Below are positions 27,864 through 37,455 of a DNA stretch of 39,846 nt, piece after piece (positions within the stretch are counted from its first letter, which is position 1; the number at the start of each line of letters is the position of its first letter). The notes below the pieces were generated by a model. The model was not told the origin of the DNA and searched no databases. It saw only the letters and a list, made by a program, of their open reading frames with translations. Source of the DNA: Methanosphaera sp. (GTDB lineage: Archaea > Methanobacteriota > Methanobacteria > Methanobacteriales > Methanobacteriaceae). The position numbers and the translations under genes were made by a program. The stretch spans positions 1 through 39,846 of the forward strand of contig JAFRKG010000090.1 of NCBI GenBank assembly GCA_017431845.1. Reading direction: 5' to 3'.

Positions 27864-28101
27864 GTTGAGGATGTAACTTGAGAGTGTTTCCAAGTATGAT
27901 GCAAATGTGTTAAATACTGAAAAAACTTCTTAAGAATAATAATAATAATTTTTTGTGAAAAAAAATTAATATATTAAAAAAAAAGGGGAACATATATTAG
28001 AACCCACGGGACATGGGGGATAGCTTGGTAAACTTAAGTTCGTTAGAACTTACAACCCAAGAATCTCCAGCTTCTACAAGATGGAGAGGTTCAATTAACC
28101 T
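27861..28101 (+). mobile_element. Structured GC-rich element resembling an IS200/IS605 (TnpB/omega-RNA type) remnant
   Basis: Within the 340-base gap 27834-28173 there is no intact gene, but the right part (28000-28101) is much richer in G and C than its surroundings and highly folded. GGGGAT (28016-28021) pairs with ATCTCC (28063-28068), CTTGG (28024-28028) with CCAAG (28057-28061), and TAAGTTC with GAACTTA around loop GTTA (28035-28052). TCTCCA (28064-28069) also pairs with TGGAGA (28082-28087), and AGGTT/AACCT (28087-28101) forms a last hairpin. The order GAATCTCC, hairpin, GGAGAGGTTCAA is typical of right ends of IS200/IS605 elements, where it doubles as the 3' end of tnpB guide RNA. At the left, TTTAC (27856-27860) resembles their target and a hairpin ACTTG/CAAGT (27876-27895) follows. 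The whole-element reading is inference. Confidence 0.42.
28000..28101 (+). ncRNA. Candidate structured RNA, possibly an orphan omega-RNA-like transcript
   Basis: The folded core described for the surrounding element could be an expressed RNA of its own: a TATA-like TTAATATATTAA lies at 27966-27977 and T-rich DNA follows 28101. The two uses of TCTCC (with GGGGAT or with GGAGA) make alternative folds. On the plus strand a frame from 28000 reads EPTGHGG, one TAG, then 24 open codons to the TAA at 28096, which may be a decayed TnpB tail. It is not a tRNA: no consistent acceptor stem plus T-loop can be drawn. Confidence 0.35.
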
Positions 28102-28173
28102 ACATTGTATTTTACTATAAAAAAAATACTTTATTTTTCTTTTTTAATCAATTTTTATATTTGAGGGTTTGTT

Positions 28174-28731
28174 ATGCGTACTTTTTTAGCAATAGAAATA
28201 GAGGATTATATTAAAAATAAAATTAATGAAACGCAACATATTATTCAAGAAAAAGATGCTGGAAAAATTAAATATGTTGAAACAGAAAATATTCATTTAA
28301 CTCTGAAATTTTTTGGTGAAATAAATGAAGACCAGTTAGATGATATTAAAAAAGCAATTAATAAAATAATTGTTAAGTATGACCAATATTCTCTTAAAGT
28401 TGTGAATTTAGGAGCGTTTCCTAATATTTATAGGCCAAGAGTTATTTGGACCGGAATTAAAGATAATAAAGTTACATCTAACCTGATCAGAGATTTAGAT
28501 AATGAATTTAATAAATTAGGTTTTAGGAAAGAAAAAGAGTATGTCCCTCATATTACTATTGGAAGAGTTAAAAAGATTGAAGATAAGGAAGAATTAAGTA
28601 GTGCATTGAAACTCTTGAAAAAACGGTATCATGGCAAAATGGAAGTTAAAAAGATATGTCTTAAATCAAGTAAATTAACAAGTGATGGTCCGATTTATAA
28701 GAATATTGCTGAATTTAAATTAGGAGATTAA
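28174..28731 (+). CDS. thpR: RNA 2',3'-cyclic phosphodiesterase (ThpR/LigT family)
   Basis: 185 residues, starting at 28174 after GAGGGTTTGTT. A 2H-phosphoesterase with both HxTx motifs: HLTL (41-44, in ENIHLTLKFFG) and HITI (126-129, in YVPHITIGR). Family members open 2',3'-cyclic phosphates and can make 2'-5' RNA bonds on tRNA halves in vitro. It is first in the run thpR-ubiX-cbiT-cca; archaeal thpR often sits beside cca. Confidence 0.93.
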   Translation: MRTFLAIEIEDYIKNKINETQHIIQEKDAGKIKYVETENIHLTLKFFGEINEDQLDDIKKAINKIIVKYDQYSLKVVNLGAFPNIYRPRVIWTGIKDNKVTSNLIRDLDNEFNKLGFRKEKEYVPHITIGRVKKIEDKEELSSALKLLKKRYHGKMEVKKICLKSSKLTSDGPIYKNIAEFKLGD

Positions 28732-28733
28732 AT

Positions 28734-29288
28734 ATGAAAGTAGTTGTAGGTATCAGTGGTGCTAGTGGAGTAATATATGGTATAAGATTATTAGAGGAAC
28801 TTAAAAAAATAAAAGCTGAAACTCATCTAATTATTTCAGCAATAGCAATGGATATTATTGAACATGAAACTAATTATTCTGTTAAATCTGTTGAAGAATT
28901 AGCGGATTATATCCATGATGAAAATGATTTGAATGCTATTGTTAATAGTGGTTCTTTCAAATTTGATACTGCCATAATTATCCCCTGCAGTATGAAAACA
29001 TTATCTGCAATGAGTAATGGTTATGGTGATAATGTTATTACTCGTGTAGCTGATGTTACTTTGAAAGAAAGAAGACAATTAATAATTGTTCCAAGAGAAA
29101 CACCATTACGAACTGTTCATTTAGAGAATATGGTTAAAATTAGTAAGGAAGGTGCTGTAATTTTACCTGCAATGCCTGGTTTTTATCATAATCCTGAAAC
29201 AATTGATGATCAAATCAATTTTATTGTTGGTAAAATATTTGACATAATGGGTATAGACAATAATTTATTTACTAAGTGGAAACAATAG
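28734..29288 (+). CDS. ubiX: Flavin prenyltransferase UbiX
   Basis: Makes prenylated FMN, the cofactor of UbiD-type decarboxylases. 184 residues, starting at 28734 with GGAGATTAAAT, two bases after thpR. GISGASGVIYGIRLLEEL (5-22) is the FMN loop. IIPCSMKTLSAMSNGYGDN and KERRQLIIVPRETPLRTVH are the flavin and prenyl-phosphate motifs. Archaea use the product in menaquinone-like or mevalonate-variant decarboxylations. The partner UbiD is not in the window. Confidence 0.93.
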   Translation: MKVVVGISGASGVIYGIRLLEELKKIKAETHLIISAIAMDIIEHETNYSVKSVEELADYIHDENDLNAIVNSGSFKFDTAIIIPCSMKTLSAMSNGYGDNVITRVADVTLKERRQLIIVPRETPLRTVHLENMVKISKEGAVILPAMPGFYHNPETIDDQINFIVGKIFDIMGIDNNLFTKWKQ

Positions 29289-29324
29289 TATTAATTAGGA
29301 AATAACTACATGGGAGATATTAAT

Positions 29325-29900
29325 ATGTATTTCGATATAACACCTGATGATGAATTCATCAAAACAAAAAAAGTACCAGGACCTACAAAAGAGGAAATAA
29401 GAGCACTAGTAATCAGTAAGACAAGATTAACCGATGAAGATGTAGTAGTGGATGTTGGATGTGGAACTGGTGGATTAACTTTAGAATTTGCTAAAAGAGC
29501 TAGAAGAGTATATAGTATTGATATGAATCCAGATGCTATAAAAACCACCAGAAGTAACTTAGAAAAGTTTGGTCTTCAGAACAAGGTCGATCTTATAGAA
29601 AATGAAGGTCTTGCAGCTTTAGATGATATTGAAGATTTTACTAAACTTATGATTGGAGGCAGTGGAGGAAATATCGATAACATAATTGAAACAGGTTATC
29701 TTAAGCTTCCTGTTGGTGGAAGGATAATTATCACATCAATAGTTCTTGAAACTGCAACTGATGCTGTGCATATGCTTAAGGAATTAGGTGCACAACCAGA
29801 AGTTGTTACATTAAACGTTTCACGTGGAACAATATTAGATCGTGGAGTTATGATGAAAGCATTAAATCCTATTACCATAGTTAGTGCTAAAAAAATATAA
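29325..29900 (+). CDS. cbiT: Cobalt-precorrin-6B/7 C15-methyltransferase (decarboxylating) CbiT
   Basis: Methylates C15 and removes the C12 acetate carboxyl in anaerobic cobamide synthesis. 191 residues from the ATG at 29325, with GGGAGAT six bases upstream; an ATG at 29310 with AGGA is the alternative and adds five residues. The start ITPDDEFIKTKKVPGPTKEE is typical of stand-alone CbiT. VVDVGCGTGGLTLEFA is the SAM motif and MIGGSGGNIDNII the corrin-binding loop. It is not linked to cbiD, which lies 11 kb away. Confidence 0.92.
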   Translation: MYFDITPDDEFIKTKKVPGPTKEEIRALVISKTRLTDEDVVVDVGCGTGGLTLEFAKRARRVYSIDMNPDAIKTTRSNLEKFGLQNKVDLIENEGLAALDDIEDFTKLMIGGSGGNIDNIIETGYLKLPVGGRIIITSIVLETATDAVHMLKELGAQPEVVTLNVSRGTILDRGVMMKALNPITIVSAKKI

Positions 29901-29938
29901 TCTCCCCTCCAAAATTATTTTTTAAACTATTTTTTCTG

Positions 29939-31312
29939 GTGATAGAAATTTACAACGAAATATTAAAAGATATAGAACCCTCCCTCGAAGATAGACAGAA
30001 CGTTATTGAATTCTCCAATAAATTAATTAAAATAATAATGGATTATTCTAAAAGTAAAAATATTAATATTAAGTGCAGATTAGTTGGTTCAATGGCTAAG
30101 AACACATCATTAATGGGAAAATCAGATATTGATATTTTCATGACATTTCCCCTATCTTATCCTGAAGAAGAATTGAAAAGTTATGGTTTAGAGTTTGGAG
30201 AATACTGTATAAAAAAAGTGGGTGGAACATCGGAGGTCCGATATGCTTCACACCCTTATACTACTGGATTAATTGATGGTTTTGAAGTGGATTTTGTTCC
30301 ATGTTACCAAATTAAAGATTCAAGCGAACTGAAATCTGCTGTTGATAGAACAATATTACATACAGATTATATTCAAAGCCACATGACTGAAGAAGAAACA
30401 AGACAAGTATTACTTTTAAAAAAATTCATGACCTCAATAAATACTTATGGAGCAAATTACAAAGTTAGTGGTTTTTCCGGATATCTATGTGAATTATTAA
30501 TCCTAAAATACCATAGTTTTGATAGGATTATTGAAGAAGCAGCAAATAATTGGCATAACAGGTATAAAATTGATTTAGAAGAATACGGGACAAGTAATAA
30601 TTTTAAGGATCCATTAATAGTAATTGACCCTACTGATAAAAACAGGAATGTAGCAGCCGCATTATCATTACAAAAATTTTCAGAATTTATTATTGCATGC
30701 CGAAATTACCTATCTGACCCTAAAATGGAATATTTCCAAAACAGGAAAATTCATATAACACGCGAAGAGCTAATAACTGAATTCACAAAGAGAGGGACTA
30801 AATGTTATGTTTTATCATTTAATGTACCTGAATTACCTGATGATGTAATTTATCCTCAGATAAATAAGACTATGAATTCATTCATTAAAGTTTCAGAAAT
30901 GTATGATTTCAGAATTATTGAAAATAATTACTACATTAACTCAGATAATGAAGCAAGAATAATATTAGAATATGACAATGATGAAGTATCCAACATTAAA
31001 ATACATAAGGGACCACAAATCAAATATAAAGAGAATGGAATGAATTTTAAAAATAAATATTCTAATGCATATATCCGTGAGGATAAATGGATTTCAGTTT
31101 CAGAAAGAAAGTATAAAAATGTGCCAGAAATGGTTGATAACATAGTTAAAAAAGAGAATAGAAGTATTTTAAAATTAGGAAAAAATGTTAAAGATGAAAT
31201 TACTGGAAATTATTCATTAAATACCGTGTTTGAAGTAATAGATCAAGAAAACCCTGAGGATTATGAAGAGTTGTTTATGCACATTTATCCTGATTATAAA
31301 CTAAGAAGATAA
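29939..31312 (+). CDS. cca: Archaeal CCA-adding enzyme (tRNA nucleotidyltransferase)
   Basis: Adds or repairs the 3' CCA of tRNA without a nucleic acid template. Class I archaeal type, up to 457 residues. GSMAKNTSLMGKSDIDIFM near residue 49 carries the GS and the first two catalytic acids, and GFEVDFVPCYQIKD the third. KVSGFSGYLCELLILKY and VIDPTDKNRNVAAALS are family stretches. The only standard start is the GTG at 29939, yet it lies inside the ribosome-site-like sequence CTGGTGAT. An ATT at 29948 is at the right distance from that site, so the real start may be ATT (454 residues). It ends eight bases from convergent priS. Confidence 0.93.
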   Translation: MIEIYNEILKDIEPSLEDRQNVIEFSNKLIKIIMDYSKSKNINIKCRLVGSMAKNTSLMGKSDIDIFMTFPLSYPEEELKSYGLEFGEYCIKKVGGTSEVRYASHPYTTGLIDGFEVDFVPCYQIKDSSELKSAVDRTILHTDYIQSHMTEEETRQVLLLKKFMTSINTYGANYKVSGFSGYLCELLILKYHSFDRIIEEAANNWHNRYKIDLEEYGTSNNFKDPLIVIDPTDKNRNVAAALSLQKFSEFIIACRNYLSDPKMEYFQNRKIHITREELITEFTKRGTKCYVLSFNVPELPDDVIYPQINKTMNSFIKVSEMYDFRIIENNYYINSDNEARIILEYDNDEVSNIKIHKGPQIKYKENGMNFKNKYSNAYIREDKWISVSERKYKNVPEMVDNIVKKENRSILKLGKNVKDEITGNYSLNTVFEVIDQENPEDYEELFMHIYPDYKLRR

Positions 31313-31320
31313 TTTAATAA

Positions 31321-32292
31321 TTATTTTCTTTCATACACAAATTTTGGTACTGCATCATCAAATGGATCAAATGTTTCTATATTTTTAATTAATGTTGATT
31401 TCATACTTACTTTTGAGTGTAATGTTGATGGTAGTCTCAGTATACGTTTTAAGTCTATGGATACTTTAGTATCAGTGATGTTCATGTTTATTCTTGCAAC
31501 TGCACTGATTACTTTATTAATACGTCGTGGCCCGATTTGTGTTCTGAATGCTCCCCAACTATCTTCTTCTAGGAAATGTCTATATTTTAGAACATCATTT
31601 AATAATTTTTTATTAACATTATCCAATTGGGATTTTTTTGTTAAGTGAAGAATTGTGTACTTGGACCATTTTGTAAAATTTCTTGAATAACCATAGGGTA
31701 TGATGAAGTGTTGTAGGTTATTGAAGCCTAATGAGTTTGTTAAATCCGGTTCTTTTGCTCCGATTACATATTGTACTATTTGTCCTCTAAGTTCACTTGA
31801 TGCTTCCATTATGCTTTCATCAAGTACTCTTACGTGATATCCTCTACCGGAATAAATCATGTTGATATTTTTAAGTCCCATTTCACCTTTTAATACGTCT
31901 TTAATCATTAACACTATTTCTTTAGCTTGACTTAGACATATGTCACATACTTGTCCTTCTTCACAGTCACATGTTCTTATTGGCACGTCTTTTGCATCTA
32001 CATCAAAAACTAGTTCTGATTTTTGCCATCCTTTTCTTTGTTTAGGATTATTATAGAATGCTACTGAACAATATGATGCGAATGGTTGTTTTGCTTTGAT
32101 GAAACGTTTTAATCTTAAAGGATCTTGGAATGTTTTATACCTGTCATTAGGTCCTTGTCCAAAATGGTCAAAACCAAACTCTCTGCTGGTTAAGGAGTCT
32201 AAGACAAAGTTTGGTACATCATTCACATCCCATTCTTCCCTATAGAATAGTTTTCGTTCATAATTAGATGCAGGTTTTAATTCAATCTCCAT
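31321..32292 (-). CDS. priS: DNA primase small (catalytic) subunit PriS
   Basis: Synthesises RNA/DNA primers for replication together with PriL. 323 residues, starting at 32292 after CAGGTGAAAAATA; it overlaps the end of priL by 11 bases. The catalytic acids lie in VFDVDAKD (95-102). The zinc knuckle is [15 protein letters not shown] with four Cys (108, 110, 116, 119). SGRGYHVRV is the conserved nucleotide-binding stretch. Near-normal length for euryarchaeal PriS. Confidence 0.95.
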   Translation of the reverse strand: MEIELKPASNYERKLFYREEWDVNDVPNFVLDSLTSREFGFDHFGQGPNDRYKTFQDPLRLKRFIKAKQPFASYCSVAFYNNPKQRKGWQKSELVFDVDAKDVPIRTCDCEEGQVCDICLSQAKEIVLMIKDVLKGEMGLKNINMIYSGRGYHVRVLDESIMEASSELRGQIVQYVIGAKEPDLTNSLGFNNLQHFIIPYGYSRNFTKWSKYTILHLTKKSQLDNVNKKLLNDVLKYRHFLEEDSWGAFRTQIGPRRINKVISAVARINMNITDTKVSIDLKRILRLPSTLHSKVSMKSTLIKNIETFDPFDDAVPKFVYERK

Positions 32293-33640
32293 TATTTTTC
32301 ACCTGCCCCATTTTGTTATCTTTTTTCATAAGTCTTCTTTTTCTATTGTAATATGTTATTGGATTTCCAATTTTTTTACAATCTACATTAGGTGTGCATA
32401 AGTTTGGCATGTGTAATTTAATTTTTTCACAACTCATCGGAGTGTACCATTGTGTTTCTCCTTCATGATCAAGTTTTAATTCATTATGCATTCCAAAGCC
32501 TAATTTGGAGTTGATGTTTATTTTTTCTTGTGGTTGATCCTTGAATAATGGTGGACTACATGCTTGTGCTGCTTCATATATTAGGGGTATGATTTCGTTG
32601 TGTGTTATTTCTAGTGAAGGGTCTACATCAGATATTTTCATGTTTTGTTCTTGTTTTGAAAATATTGATGGGCATAATCTTGAATAGGATATGAATGGTG
32701 TTAGAAAAAGTACTATTGCATCGTTTCGGCCACCACTTTTTATTCCTTGCATACATTTTCGTACACATGGCGGAAATGCTTCCATTTCATAGTTTACTGG
32801 TTGATCATCAACATAATTTACTCCACCTTGTGAAGCATATTTCTTGGATTGTGCTTCTTGTTGAACTTCTTTAATGTTTTCTGCTAATTCTATTAGTAAT
32901 GGGTTAGGTTCAACCATTCTTTTTGACATTTCATAAACGTTTTCTATGTATTTTTTTGTATTGTATCTTATTAGGTTTAGTAATATTTTTGATTTAATTT
33001 TTGTTCCTGCAGTTACTTCATACATTGTCCTTGGATCCCTGTTATGGATTAAATGTCCATATTCTTCTATGAAATCTTCATATTCAAGGATTATTTTTCC
33101 ATTTGATAGTAATAATTCGTTTAAATCAAGTTTTCCTAGATCAAATATTTCTTTTAAATCTGTCCAGTATAAGTTGTTTGTATCTATTAATTGATTTAAT
33201 GTTTTTCGTAGAAATGTTGCTTGAAAATCGTTTGATTCAGATTTCAAAATTTCTAATCTTTGAGAAATTATGTCTTCCTCACAGTCTAATATAAGTCGGG
33301 CTTCATGACTATCTGGCCCATATTTTATTGCTACTGCTTGACATAGCAGGTAGAATGCCACTATATCATATTCGTAGATGTCAGGATTAAATAGGTACTC
33401 ATATTTTTTTTCGTTGGATTCTGATGATTTTCTGAATAGGAACCATTCATATCTTGCTAGGGCTAATTCTTTTATTGTTTCGGGTAGTGTTCGAGGGTCG
33501 CTTAAGTTTTGACCTCTTGTATGATTAACTATGTTACTTAGTGAAGTGTTTGGTTGATTGAGCTTTTCTACTTGACCCAGTTTACTGACTATTTCTTTAG
33601 CATCATTACTAAATGGATTTATGTAAGGAGTTTTTATCAT
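32282..33640 (-). CDS. priL: DNA primase large subunit PriL (Fe-S protein)
   Basis: Regulatory subunit that stabilises PriS and controls initiation and primer length. 452 residues. Candidate iron-sulfur ligands are Cys292 (FPPCVRKC, with Cys296 near), Cys404 (TPMSCEKIK), Cys415 and Cys421 (NLCTPNVDC), a spacing like that of other PriL proteins. The C-terminus is a basic tail. The ATG at 33640 lacks a ribosome site; a TATA-like AAAATATATT near 33671-33680 would allow an almost leaderless mRNA. priL-priS is one transcript, divergent from metG. Confidence 0.92.
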   Translation of the reverse strand: MIKTPYINPFSNDAKEIVSKLGQVEKLNQPNTSLSNIVNHTRGQNLSDPRTLPETIKELALARYEWFLFRKSSESNEKKYEYLFNPDIYEYDIVAFYLLCQAVAIKYGPDSHEARLILDCEEDIISQRLEILKSESNDFQATFLRKTLNQLIDTNNLYWTDLKEIFDLGKLDLNELLLSNGKIILEYEDFIEEYGHLIHNRDPRTMYEVTAGTKIKSKILLNLIRYNTKKYIENVYEMSKRMVEPNPLLIELAENIKEVQQEAQSKKYASQGGVNYVDDQPVNYEMEAFPPCVRKCMQGIKSGGRNDAIVLFLTPFISYSRLCPSIFSKQEQNMKISDVDPSLEITHNEIIPLIYEAAQACSPPLFKDQPQEKININSKLGFGMHNELKLDHEGETQWYTPMSCEKIKLHMPNLCTPNVDCKKIGNPITYYNRKRRLMKKDNKMGQVKNNGD

Positions 33641-33822
33641 GATATTATAATATCTATATTCTATACACTAATATATTTTAGAAATATGACCAAATTACTT
33701 CAACCAAAATTTTTAGAAAATATAGCAAAATAGATAAGATATCTAAAACAAAAATATTAACATCATAAATTAAAATTATATTTAATTTTTATTAATTATG
33801 AAAAAACGGAGGCTAAACTTAT

Positions 33823-35847
33823 ATGAGTAAACTATTTATCTCTTGTGCATTACCTTATGCAAATGGTCCATGCCATCTAGGACATTTACGTTCCACTTAT
33901 ATTCCTGCAGATATTTATGCCAGATACAATCGTATGAATGGCGTAGATACTGTGATGGTATGTTCAACTGATGAACATGGAACGCCAATAGCTGTAAGAG
34001 CTGAACAAGAAAACATTAGTCCTAAGGATATTACAGATAAATACCATGAATTAATTGGTAATGATTTAAAAGCTTGTAACATATCATTAGATAGTTTTAG
34101 AAGAACTACTGATAAAAATCATTACAGAATGGCTCAAGAATTTTTTAAAACATTATACGATCAAGGATATATTTATGAAAAAACAATAGACCAACTTTTT
34201 TGTGATAATTGTCAAAGAAGTTTACCAGATCGATATGTGGAAGGAACTTGTCCTCATTGTGAAAGTGAAGGGGCAAGAGGAGATCAATGTGAAGTATGTG
34301 GACGTCACTTAGACCCTACAGAACTTGTAGAACCACATTGCCTAATATGTGATGGAACACCCCATGTTCAACAGTCAAAACAGTACTATTTTAAACTTCA
34401 TGAATTTGAAGAACCATTGAAAGAATGGTTAAACAATAATACTAAATTACCAAAGAATGTTAAAAACTTTGCAAGAGAATGGGTTAATGAAGGTCTTAAA
34501 GATTGGATTATGACTCGTGACATGACTTGGGGTATTCCAGTACCACTTGATTCAGCTACTGGAAAAGTTTTGTACGTTTGGGCAGAAGCATTTATTGGAT
34601 ATCAGTCTTCGGCAGAAACATGGGCATTAAAACATGATTTAGATTGGAAGGAATACTGGGATGATAAAACTGTTCATTTTATTGGTAAAGACATAATTTA
34701 TCATCATACCATATTTTGGCCTAGTATGCTTATGGGAAGAAACTGGAAATTACCTTATTCAGTTATAGGTGGTGGATACTTGTCATTAGAAGGACGTAAA
34801 ATGTCTACCAGTAAAGGATGGGTAATTTGGGTTAAAGACTTCCTAGACAAATTTGACAGTGATTTGTTAAGATATTATATGGTAATTAATGCTCCGCTTA
34901 ATAAGGATACTGATTTCTCCTGGGATGACTTCCAGAGAAGAATAAATAATGAATTAACTGATAATCTTGGAAACTTTATTCATAGAACATTCACATTTAC
35001 TAATAAATTTTTTGAAGGTAAAATACCGGAACCTGGAGAATATACTGAAGAGGATTGTGTATTTGAAACTAGAATTAAGGAATTACCTGATAAAGTAGCA
35101 AAATGTATTGAAGAATTTGAATTCCGTGATGGATTACAGGAAATTATGACCTTAACTAAAGAGGCAAATAAATATTTTAATGATAAAAAACCTTGGAAAG
35201 CTGTTAAAGAAGATGAAGGTAGTGCTAGAACCTGCTTATACTTATCTAATCAATTAGTTCATGAGTTAGCTATCTTATTAACACCATATGTTCCTGAAAC
35301 GGCACAGAAAATAAGGGAAATTATAGGTATGCCTACCGAAAATGTTACTGGATTTATGAACTTTGAAGACAGAACCCCATTAGTTACTTGGAATGAATCA
35401 AAAGAATTTTTAGAAGCAGGACATGAGATTAAAAAAGCAAAACCATTATTTGCTAAAATAGAAGATAAAATAATTGAAGAAGAAAAAAGTAAATTATATT
35501 CAATTGAAGAAAATGAAGAAGAAGAGGATAGTATGAGTGATTTGATCAGTATTGATGAATTTGGAAGAGTAGATTTAGTTGTTGGACAAATTAAAGAAGC
35601 GGAAAGAATTGAAGGTTCTAAAAATTTACTTAAATTACAAGTTGATTTAGGAGAAGAAATAAGACAAGTTGTCGCAGGTCTTGCAAAAAGATATGAACCA
35701 GAAGAACTTATTGATAGAAAAGTTATTGTAGTTGCAAATCTTCAACCTGCAAAATTGTTTGGTGTCCAATCAAATGGTATGTTATTAGCTACGGATAGTA
35801 TGGAATTATTGACCACAGAAGGAAATGTTGGTGAACATATAAAATGA
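33823..35847 (+). CDS. metG: Methionyl-tRNA synthetase
   Basis: Charges tRNA-Met. 674 residues, starting at 33823 with GGAGG eight bases upstream. Class I signatures: HLGH (18-21) in place of HIGH and KMSTS (326-330). The zinc-binding insertion has paired CxxC knuckles (CDNC, CPHC, CEVC, CLIC). The C-terminal 110 residues (from about ISIDEFGRVDLVVGQI) are the EMAPII-like tRNA-binding OB domain, joined by an acidic linker. It overlaps the next gene by four bases (ATGA). Confidence 0.97.
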   Translation: MSKLFISCALPYANGPCHLGHLRSTYIPADIYARYNRMNGVDTVMVCSTDEHGTPIAVRAEQENISPKDITDKYHELIGNDLKACNISLDSFRRTTDKNHYRMAQEFFKTLYDQGYIYEKTIDQLFCDNCQRSLPDRYVEGTCPHCESEGARGDQCEVCGRHLDPTELVEPHCLICDGTPHVQQSKQYYFKLHEFEEPLKEWLNNNTKLPKNVKNFAREWVNEGLKDWIMTRDMTWGIPVPLDSATGKVLYVWAEAFIGYQSSAETWALKHDLDWKEYWDDKTVHFIGKDIIYHHTIFWPSMLMGRNWKLPYSVIGGGYLSLEGRKMSTSKGWVIWVKDFLDKFDSDLLRYYMVINAPLNKDTDFSWDDFQRRINNELTDNLGNFIHRTFTFTNKFFEGKIPEPGEYTEEDCVFETRIKELPDKVAKCIEEFEFRDGLQEIMTLTKEANKYFNDKKPWKAVKEDEGSARTCLYLSNQLVHELAILLTPYVPETAQKIREIIGMPTENVTGFMNFEDRTPLVTWNESKEFLEAGHEIKKAKPLFAKIEDKIIEEEKSKLYSIEENEEEEDSMSDLISIDEFGRVDLVVGQIKEAERIEGSKNLLKLQVDLGEEIRQVVAGLAKRYEPEELIDRKVIVVANLQPAKLFGVQSNGMLLATDSMELLTTEGNVGEHIK

Positions 35848-37451
35848 GCGAAACCTTAGTGACACAGAGCGAGAAGTTTCTTAAAAAGATTCAGTATAAA
35901 CCAATAATTGCTGAAAGTATTGAAGATTTCGATAGTTTTATTGAAATTTACACTTATTTAAAAACGAATCTTGAAGAATTACAAAACCTTAGGAATAAAA
36001 TGGAAATAAGAGGTTTTACTTCTCCGTATAGTGCTTTAAAAAGATTTGGTAAAGGAGGAAATAATAGTCCTGAAATTATTCCAGATGATGTGCATGATCA
36101 ATCTAGACATGCACAATATTTCCGTATTAAAGCTTCAAATAAAAAAAACATATTAGACCAAGTCAAGTCTGCTATTGCATCCCACAAAATAGCAATAGGT
36201 CACTTAGAGGAATATGCTACTATAACCTGTAAAAAATGTGGACAAAATTATAAGAAAAATATTATTGAAAATATTTTAAAGTTTGATGATGATTATAAAA
36301 TAGAAAAAATACAGTGCGACTGTTCATCCGAAGATTTTGAAATACATCCAAATAATAGTGGAATTTGTAGATTAGAACTTATAAAATATTTACCTCTCGG
36401 AGGAGAATATTTACTAAAAAGATCACAGTTAACCAAATACAGCCTTGAAGCATATAGAAGCATAATTAAAGTTATGAAACAAGAAAAAAGAGGTTTAGTA
36501 AAAAGTGTTACTGTGATTGCTAAAGTAAAAGATAAAAAAACAAACAGATGGATTAGTAAGAAAGCAAATATTGATTATGCTGATGAATCCAATTATGAAT
36601 TAGAATTACGAAAAAGATACGGTCCAAACGCACGGATAGAATTATTGCAATTTAATCATAAGAAACCATCCTTGATTAATGACAAATATGTACAAAATGC
36701 ACTGGCTATAGCCTATTTGCAGTATTCAGAGAATATTGTTAACCAGAATATTGATGAGATTATTCCATCACATATTCGTAATATGGACAAAATTAATACT
36801 TATCATAAAATCATAGAAGAAGCACGTAATGATGCTAGTAAATTAGCAAGAGAAGCTGATGAACGTATTGAATTAGAAGAAGAATTAAAATATATAAAAT
36901 TAAAAAAGAATAATTTAATGAATAAAGATAGGGTTTTAGATAGAGAATTAAGAGAAGATCTTAACAAAAAAGTTTCTATCAAGAAGCATTTTTATATGGA
37001 AACTCCTAAAACATTGATTTTATGGGATATTTTCAAATATTATTTGACAACTACTGAGAGTAGACGAAACAATTATTCAGGTCCATTCCCTAATCTTAGA
37101 CCTAATTTAGATTCGAATCAGATAAAAGTTTTTGAATATGTGTTCCCAAAAGATGTTGTTAATCTTTTAATAGATAATAATGAAAATGTTGATTCATTAG
37201 CCAATATGAAAGAAACTATTCAATACAAATCTGAACTTGAAACAAAAATAAAGAAATTACATTTGAAACCAAATCAAGAAGCAATTGGTGCAGTTGCAAT
37301 ACATAATAAATGTAATTTATCTTTGAATAAATCTGCAGAATTGTTACATGTTGATCCTAAAGAGGCTGTTAAAGAGAAAAATGCACTTAACAAAATTGAA
37401 AAACCTACCACGAAGAAAGCGAAGAAATTCTTAGAATTAATTAATAAGTGA
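35844..37451 (+). CDS. DUF530-like archaeal protein with zinc knuckle
   Basis: 535 residues, start overlapping the metG stop. I believe this is DUF530, an uncharacterised family of methanogens. C129 and C132 (TCKKCG) with C158 and C160 (QCDCSS) could form a zinc site. The rest is helical and rich in Lys and Glu, with basic stretches. A C-terminal segment (IGAVAIHNKCNLSLNKSAELLHV) looks like a small helical DNA-binding or repeat module. Coupling to metG may hint at a role in translation or RNA, but that is weak. Confidence 0.7.
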   Translation: MSETLVTQSEKFLKKIQYKPIIAESIEDFDSFIEIYTYLKTNLEELQNLRNKMEIRGFTSPYSALKRFGKGGNNSPEIIPDDVHDQSRHAQYFRIKASNKKNILDQVKSAIASHKIAIGHLEEYATITCKKCGQNYKKNIIENILKFDDDYKIEKIQCDCSSEDFEIHPNNSGICRLELIKYLPLGGEYLLKRSQLTKYSLEAYRSIIKVMKQEKRGLVKSVTVIAKVKDKKTNRWISKKANIDYADESNYELELRKRYGPNARIELLQFNHKKPSLINDKYVQNALAIAYLQYSENIVNQNIDEIIPSHIRNMDKINTYHKIIEEARNDASKLAREADERIELEEELKYIKLKKNNLMNKDRVLDRELREDLNKKVSIKKHFYMETPKTLILWDIFKYYLTTTESRRNNYSGPFPNLRPNLDSNQIKVFEYVFPKDVVNLLIDNNENVDSLANMKETIQYKSELETKIKKLHLKPNQEAIGAVAIHNKCNLSLNKSAELLHVDPKEAVKEKNALNKIEKPTTKKAKKFLELINK

Positions 37452-37455
37452 TTTT

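Noticed and set aside
27870-27925. C/D box small RNA (ATGATGC and CTGA occur)
   Set aside because: Box C is imperfect, no D'/C' pair with proper guide length exists, and no closing stem is seen.
28015-28101. tRNA-like gene (GGGGGATAGCTTGGTA resembles an acceptor plus D arm; GGTTCAATT resembles a T loop)
   Set aside because: The supposed T stem does not pair, no acceptor 3' strand matches, and the long TAAGTTC/GAACTTA hairpin does not fit a cloverleaf.
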